Shown piece by piece: positions 6,471-10,000 of a DNA stretch of 10,000 nt. The notes below the pieces were generated by a model. It had not been told where the DNA came from, did no database searches, and was given only the letters and a program-made list of their open reading frames with translations. Each line of letters starts with the position of its first letter. The first letter of the stretch is position 1. Both the position numbers and the translations under genes were made by a program. The stretch spans positions 14,885,752 through 14,895,751 of the forward strand of contig CM060342.1 of the NCBI GenBank assembly GCA_030674155.1, written 5' to 3'. This stretch comes from Stramonita haemastoma. Taxonomy: Eukaryota > Mollusca > Gastropoda > Neogastropoda > Muricidae.

Positions 6471-6895
6471 CAGCAACAACAACAGCAGCAGCAATAACAA
6501 CAAATAACACCAATTGTAACAACAAACAACACCAATAGTAACAAACATCAGCAGCAACATCAACAAATAACATCAATATAAACAACAAACAACAACACAA
6601 ACTGCAATCGCAATAACAACGACGACAACAACAACAGCAGCAACAGCAGCAACAAATAACACCAATATAAACAACAAACAACAACAAAAACAACAGTAAT
6701 AACAGCAACAACAACAACAGCAGCAGCAACATCAACAAATAACGCCAATAGTAACAAACAACAACAATAACAACAACAGCAGCAAAAACAATAACAACAT
6801 CAACAAATAACACCAATAGTAACAACCAACAACAAAAACAACAAATAATAGCAACAACAACAAACAATAACAACAACAACAACATACAAGGGACA
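6471..6895. repeat. CAA/CAG-type array with a longer embedded unit
   Basis: About 420 bp of CAA and CAG trinucleotides with AATAAC interruptions. CAACAAATAAC recurs at 6498, 6561, 6650, 6733 and 6801 (spacings 63, 89, 83, 68), usually followed by ACCAATA and TAACAA, so the array has an irregular higher-order unit of roughly 60-90 bp. The minus strand is open for 144 codons with repeated YYW-YLL-like patches, explained by the lack of stop triplets in GTT/TTG repeats. Confidence 0.93.
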
Positions 6896-7140
6896 CAGCA
6901 CTAACAAATTCCAGTGCGTAATATCTTAGGCCAACTGAACCCAAAACACAGCCCCCCCCCCCCCCGTCTCTTTTCAAAAGATGATTAAAACCAGCGTCAT
7001 AAAACCCACAACACTGAGAGGGCATCAGCGGGTCTGCAGATTAGAGGGGGCCTTAAACGTCACGACTGATTGAAGCACGGGTGTGTTTTGCACTGCCTCG
7101 CACCCCATGCATCATTGTACCCCGGCCCATAGTCACCAAG
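6896..7140. other. Unrecognised DNA with C14 run
   Basis: Mixed sequence containing C14 at 6952-6965. No recognised coding or element signature. ACGTCA at 7058-7063 is a CRE half-site only. Confidence 0.45.
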
Positions 7141-7141
7141 C

Positions 7142-7185
<44 letters not shown>

Positions 7186-7200
7186 TGACTGACTGACTGA
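7141..7200. repeat. (CAGA)11 (CTGA)4 microsatellite
   Basis: Eleven CAGA units (7141-7184) pass into four CTGA units (7185-7200), a compound tetranucleotide repeat. The minus strand reads as a Cys-Leu-Ser-Val repeat by composition. Confidence 0.97.
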
Positions 7201-7285
7201 CAGAGGCATAGTTAGTGTGCATGTGCCGGCATCACGCGCTGAACCGTTCGCTTGACACATTTTTTGGGGTTACCTCTTTTTCTGT

Positions 7286-7317
7286 TGTCTATCTGTCTAT
7301 TTATCTGTCTGTCTGTT
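7286..7317. repeat. Short degenerate (TCTG)n, inverse of the CAGA array
   Basis: GTCTATCTGTCTATTTATCTGTCTGTCTG is a TCTG/TCTA repeat, the reverse complement of the CAGA motif 85 bp upstream. The two could pair as an imperfect hairpin. Confidence 0.75.
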
Positions 7318-7365
7318 TCGTTGTTTGTATGTATCAAAGACACACACACATCACTCAGGCGCGAT

Positions 7366-7449
<84 letters not shown>
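7366..7449. repeat. (CGCA)n then (AC)n microsatellite
   Basis: About nine CGCA units (7366-7401), an AAGC break, then about 23 AC units (7404-7449). The alternating tract is Z-DNA-prone. It begins right after the sequence CACTCAGGCGCGATCGCA (7352-7369), which recurs at 7564-7581 before a second CGCA/AC region. Confidence 0.96.
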
Positions 7450-7451
<2 letters not shown>

Positions 7452-7563
7452 AACAGACATCAAATTTACAAAACTGCATACACACGGACTGGATATAAAA
7501 AAAGCACACGATTGCTTATTCCATTATCCTCGATATCAGAAAACGAAAAAAAAGAAGCACATA

Positions 7564-7870
7564 CACTCAGGCGCGATCGCATGCACTCGTGCACGCACAC
7601 AACGCACGCACACGCACGCAACGCACGCACGCACCCCACCACTCATACAACGCGCGGGCGCGCACGCACGCACTCACACACACACACGCACGCGCACACA
7701 CACCACACATACCAAAACACGCGCACACACAACGCGCGCGCGCGCACGACATGCGCGCACGAACACACACACGACACAACACACAAAACACACACACACA
7801 CACACAACACACACACACAACACACAAACACACACACACAACACAACACACACTTCACACCACACACACT
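7564..7870. repeat. Degenerate (CGCA)/(CA)/(CG) array
   Basis: Around 300 bp of alternating CA, CGCA and CG steps with frequent single-base slips such as CACAACACA. It starts with the 18-bp sequence also found at 7352-7369, suggesting a duplicated and then diverged copy of the array at 7366-7449. His-Thr-Ala and Val-Cys-Cys reading frames here are compositional. Confidence 0.9.
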
Positions 7871-7986
7871 CTTTCAGACACATTACTTCCCCAATAATCA
7901 CCATACCATCTTCGTCCCACCCTCCCCCACCCCACCATCCACCCTTCTCGATCACCCTAAGGAGGAAGGAGACAGAGGGGGGGAGG

Positions 7987-7989
<3 letters not shown>

Positions 7990-8075
<86 letters not shown>
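7990..8075. repeat. (GA)n microsatellite
   Basis: About 43 uninterrupted GA units. The preceding 120 bases (7871-7989) are C-rich then purine-rich with no recognised feature; the following 110 (8076-8185) are ordinary unrecognised sequence. Confidence 0.97.
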
Positions 8076-8077
<2 letters not shown>

Positions 8078-8185
8078 CTGGGAGTGAAACAGATCTTGAC
8101 ATTTTTTCTTTAGCCATCTATCATTGCTGCCTTACCCTGGGAGGGAGCCACTCAGTGCAAGAGTGTATGGCAGTAAAGGATGATG

Positions 8186-8307
8186 TATGGTATGGTGTGG
8201 TATGGTGTGGTATAGTATGGTAATGGTATGTATGGTATGGTATGGTATGGTAGTATGGTATGGTGTGGTATGATGGTATGGTATGGTATGGTATGGTATG
8301 GTATGGT
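8186..8307. repeat. (TATGG)n pentanucleotide array, left copy, degenerate
   Basis: TATGG units with TGTGG variants and several one- or two-base slips (near 8213, 8221, 8252, 8272), becoming pure (TATGG)n in the last 35 bases. The same motif in the same orientation forms the array at 9166-9403. Confidence 0.95.
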
Positions 8308-8934
8308 TGTTCTTGTTTTTGGTGTCTCGTCCTTGTCCTGTTGTTCCCACTCCACTCATTTCAATCTCCCTGCCATAGCCATACCCAGATTCGCTATGTC
8401 GCATCCCTAGGGTCGGAAGTCTACAGGGAGCTCATCAATATTAGGTCGCCGTGGTGCCACCAGCCAGAGGGGCCCTGCACTGCTGCTGGGTCACTTTGGT
8501 GGTGTTCGGTGGTGCCTGTTCTGAGCTAACATACGCAGGACACCACCTACTAAGCCCCCTACTAACGACAGTATTAGCTCAGTCGCGGAGCTAGACAGTG
8601 AATCACCTACCCGAGGTGGCGACAACCACAACGTCCTCTCCATCGGCTGGCCCCTCCCCCCCCCCCCCCCCCCCCCCGCGAACTTTTCAACCCCAAAGGC
8701 TTTAACACAAACTCAGAGAATGTATGGGGAGACTGACCCTGAGGTCACCATGAGACCAGAGCAACCGGGGCCACGGAATCGGAGGCAATTTTTCATTGCA
8801 TGATGATTGATGAGAATGAGGATGATGTAATGCTGCTATGGAGGTGCATCTGCTTTGAGAGTATTTGACATTGTTGTGCTCTAAGCATACTATCATAATA
8901 TATCTCGGCGTCAACTAGGCCCGAAAGATAGACA
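8308..8934. other. Unrecognised repeat-like DNA with hairpins and a C22 run
   Basis: About 620 bp without a coding feature. It holds two inverted repeats: GGTGGTGCCTG (8508-8518) with CAGGACACCACC (8536-8547, imperfect), and AGCTC (8576-8580) with GAGCT (8588-8592). TAGCTCAGTCG at 8575-8585 matches an A box, but no B box follows at tRNA spacing. A C22 run occupies 8656-8677. The stretch could contain an old non-autonomous element, which I cannot name. Confidence 0.4.
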
Positions 8935-9155
8935 CCTGCAGTGTTGGTCAGGTAATTAGAGCAACACTCTCAAACTCGCATCCGTAAAGTGGATGAAGCT
9001 GGACTGTGTGGTCCCAGTGTTCCCACTAAGCCCTCAGCACACTCACTCTGGGTAGGAGCCGGCCGGAGTCCAAACACAATCCGTGTGACTCTTATGGGAA
9101 TAGAACCCGCGATCTTCCAGTCCAAAATCCAAAGCGCTAACCACTGCGCCATGGT
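8935..9155 (-). mobile_element. tRNA-derived SINE, copy C (different body)
   Basis: Read right to left, the head has a perfect A box (TGGCGCAGTGG, reverse complement of 9141-9151) and a matching B box (GGTTCTATTCC, reverse complement of 9097-9107), 33 bp apart. The anticodon stem does not pair, so this is tRNA-derived and not a tRNA gene. The body (about 8935-9090) does not align with copies A or B, which indicates a second SINE family or subfamily. The low-coordinate end, and so the 3' end, is uncertain; a 7-bp inverted repeat AGTGTTG/CAACACT (8940-8946, 8962-8968) lies near it. The 5' end abuts the (TATGG)n array. Confidence 0.7.
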
Positions 9156-9165
9156 GGCTGGTTGG

Positions 9166-9403
9166 TATGGTATGGTATGGTATGGTATGGTATGGTATGG
9201 TATGGTATGGTATGGTATGGTATGGTATGGCATGGCATGGTATGGTATGGTATGGTATGGTATGGTATGGTATGGTATGGCATGGCATGGCATGGTATGG
9301 TATGGTATGGTATGGTATGGTATGGTATGGTATGGTATGCATGGCATGGCATGGTATGGTATGGTATGGTATGGTATGGTATGGTATGGTATGTATGGTA
9401 TGG
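9166..9403. repeat. (TATGG)n array with ordered CATGG blocks
   Basis: Unit order is (TATGG)13, (CATGG)2, (TATGG)8, (CATGG)3, (TATGG)8, TATG, (CATGG)3, (TATGG)7, TATG, (TATGG)2. CATGG blocks start at 9231, 9281 and 9340, giving an emerging higher-order unit of 50-59 bp. Frames read Met-Val-Trp-Tyr-Gly or, on the minus strand, Tyr-His-Thr-Ile-Pro; these are not proteins. Confidence 0.97.
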
Positions 9404-9525
9404 CAATAATATCTAGTCAGCACATGTGTACCATCATCACGATTTCTTTTCGCTCTGTCTCTCACGTGGCATTCGTACAAATCATTCCGTTTCATTTGTG
9501 GACAACCATACCATGTTGTCTTCCC

Positions 9526-9640
9526 TTGTCTTGTCTTGTCTTGTCTTGTCTTGTATTATACTATATTGCACTGTATACCACTTTATGTCAAATCAGATTT
9601 TTCTGCACGTAATTCGAGATGACCCCCCCTCCCCCTAGGG
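9526..9640 (-). mobile_element. SINE 3' module with (TTGTC)n tail (minus copy)
   Basis: The reverse complement of 9574-9620 matches 5710-5756 at 39 of 47 ungapped positions, including GACATAAAGTGGTATA without mismatch. On the minus strand the module is followed by an AT-rich link and (GACAA)5, seen on the plus strand as (TTGTC)5 at 9526-9550, which fits a SINE simple-repeat tail. A tRNA head is not visible upstream on the minus strand, so the copy is 5'-truncated or its upstream part is overwritten by the telomere-like and TTGCA repeats. Confidence 0.65.
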
Positions 9641-9663
9641 TAGGGTTAGGGTAGGGTAATGGG
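9636..9663. repeat. Short telomere-like TAGGG/TTAGGG patch
   Basis: Units read TAGGG, TAGGG, TTAGGG, TAGGG, then TAATGGG. Only one exact TTAGGG, the animal telomere unit, is present, so this is an interstitial telomere-like motif at most. It directly adjoins the SINE 3' module. Confidence 0.6.
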
Positions 9664-9672
9664 TACGTGTGG

Positions 9673-9830
9673 TATTGCATTGCATCGTATAACTATTGCA
9701 TTGCATTGCATTACATTGCATCCTTATTGCATATGCATTGTGTTGCATTGCATTTGCATTGTATTGTATGCATTGCATTGTATTGCAATGCATTACATTG
9801 CATCTGCAATATGTTGCATTGCACTGTATT
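9673..9830. repeat. Degenerate (TTGCA)n pentanucleotide array
   Basis: ATTGC/TTGCA units with many substitutions and indels over about 160 bp. The degeneracy indicates an older array than (TATGG)n. Cys-Ile-Ala-Leu and Met-Gln-Cys-Asn reading frames are compositional. Confidence 0.9.
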
Positions 9831-9890
9831 GTAAAGTATCCTATATATTGAATTACAGTACATTGCCACCCGTTCTTATTGATTATATTC

Positions 9891-9936
9891 ATCTATTTAT
9901 ATATTTATCTATTTATTTATATATGTATTTATTAAT
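9891..9936. repeat. (TTTA)/(TATA) low-complexity tract
   Basis: CTATTTATATATTTATCTATTTATT-type degenerate tetranucleotide sequence. Confidence 0.8.
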
Positions 9937-9988
9937 TCAATGGCCTCCAAGTATATTTATTTCCTGATGTGGGTTGGGTTCTCCCCCT

Positions 9989-10000
9989 CCCCCCCCCCCC
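9989..10000. repeat. Poly-C run reaching the window end
   Basis: At least 12 C, preceded by CTCCCCCT; it continues to the last base, so its length is unknown. Confidence 0.9.

Noticed and set aside
6451..6885. 144-codon minus-strand ORF rich in Leu, Val, Cys with repeated YYW-YLL patches
   Set aside because: It is the complement of the CAA/CAG array. GTT/TTG repeats lack stops and mimic membrane segments, and the recurring patches reflect the DNA higher-order unit.
7361..7580. GCGATCGC octamers resembling the cyanobacterial HIP1 motif
   Set aside because: Both copies lie in the duplicated 18-bp sequence beside CGCA repeats in animal-type DNA, so the likeness is coincidental.
7215..8087. 290-codon plus-strand ORF, longest in the window
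   Set aside because: It is made of His-Thr, Ala-Arg and Arg-Glu runs from CA, CGCA and GA repeats, with no domain.
9085..9155. Functional tRNA gene, minus strand
   Set aside because: Both boxes fit, but the anticodon arm cannot form a stem.
9166..9403. CRISPR-like or satellite protein-binding array
   Set aside because: The repeats are contiguous pentamers without unique spacers.
8989..9612. 207-codon ORF with Met-Val-Trp-Tyr-Gly repeats, and the minus-strand Tyr-His-Thr-Ile-Pro repeats
   Set aside because: Pentanucleotide repeats give a 5-residue periodic peptide in every frame. The flanks are SINE C and unique DNA without coding signs.
9636..9663. True telomere
   Set aside because: Fewer than five units, only one exact TTAGGG, and sequence continues on both sides.

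Overview
This window looks like gene-poor, repeat-saturated nuclear DNA from an animal, most probably a marine mollusc (gastropod-like). The evidence is an extreme density of long simple repeats, three tRNA-headed SINE-type elements with RNA polymerase III A and B boxes, and repeat modules that I recall as common in mollusc genomes. The species call is inference. I see no bacterial or phage features, no CRISPR array, no rRNA and no functional tRNA gene. No open reading frame belongs to a protein family I recognise. Most long reading frames are microsatellites read as Ser-Leu, Arg-Glu, His-Thr or Tyr-His-Thr-Ile-Pro repeats.

Layout: 1-490 carries a minus-strand SINE (A). 490-1490 is mostly unique DNA with an A/C-rich block and a promoter-like stretch: TGACGT repeats ending in a full CRE, two TATA boxes, and a good Kozak ATG opening a 39-codon frame. 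1491-3780 is a chain of simple repeats ((AT)n, (CT)n, (GT)n, (GA)n, a 336-nt pure pyrimidine tract, (GT)n, C27). 3790-4520 is unique DNA with E-boxes, CCAAT boxes and another CRE. 4525-4620 is an alternating purine-pyrimidine stretch with a 12-bp hairpin. 4897-5812 holds plus-strand SINE B, interrupted by a microsatellite-bearing insert, and a 3' module of the same kind of element.

5813-8185 alternates unrecognised DNA with G/C homopolymers, a roughly 420-bp CAA/CAG-type array, (CAGA)n, (GCAC)n, (AC)n and (GA)n. 8186-9403 holds two (TATGG)n arrays separated by about 860 bp of repeat-like DNA and minus-strand SINE C. 9500-10000 has a second copy of the SINE 3' module on the minus strand with a (TTGTC)n tail, a short telomere-like patch, a degenerate (TTGCA)n array and a terminal poly-C run.

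There is no gene system to describe. The most informative content is the mobile-element archaeology. SINEs A and B share a body of about 95 bp, and A preserves the uninterrupted form of a site that in B is split by a 153-bp insert between copies of CAGTTAACA. The 3' modules at 5710-5756 and 9574-9620 match at 39 of 47 ungapped positions in opposite orientation. Several microsatellites lie inside these elements or form their tails, so part of the simple-repeat load was probably seeded by transposition. Homopolymer and dinucleotide lengths may be affected by assembly or sequencing error.
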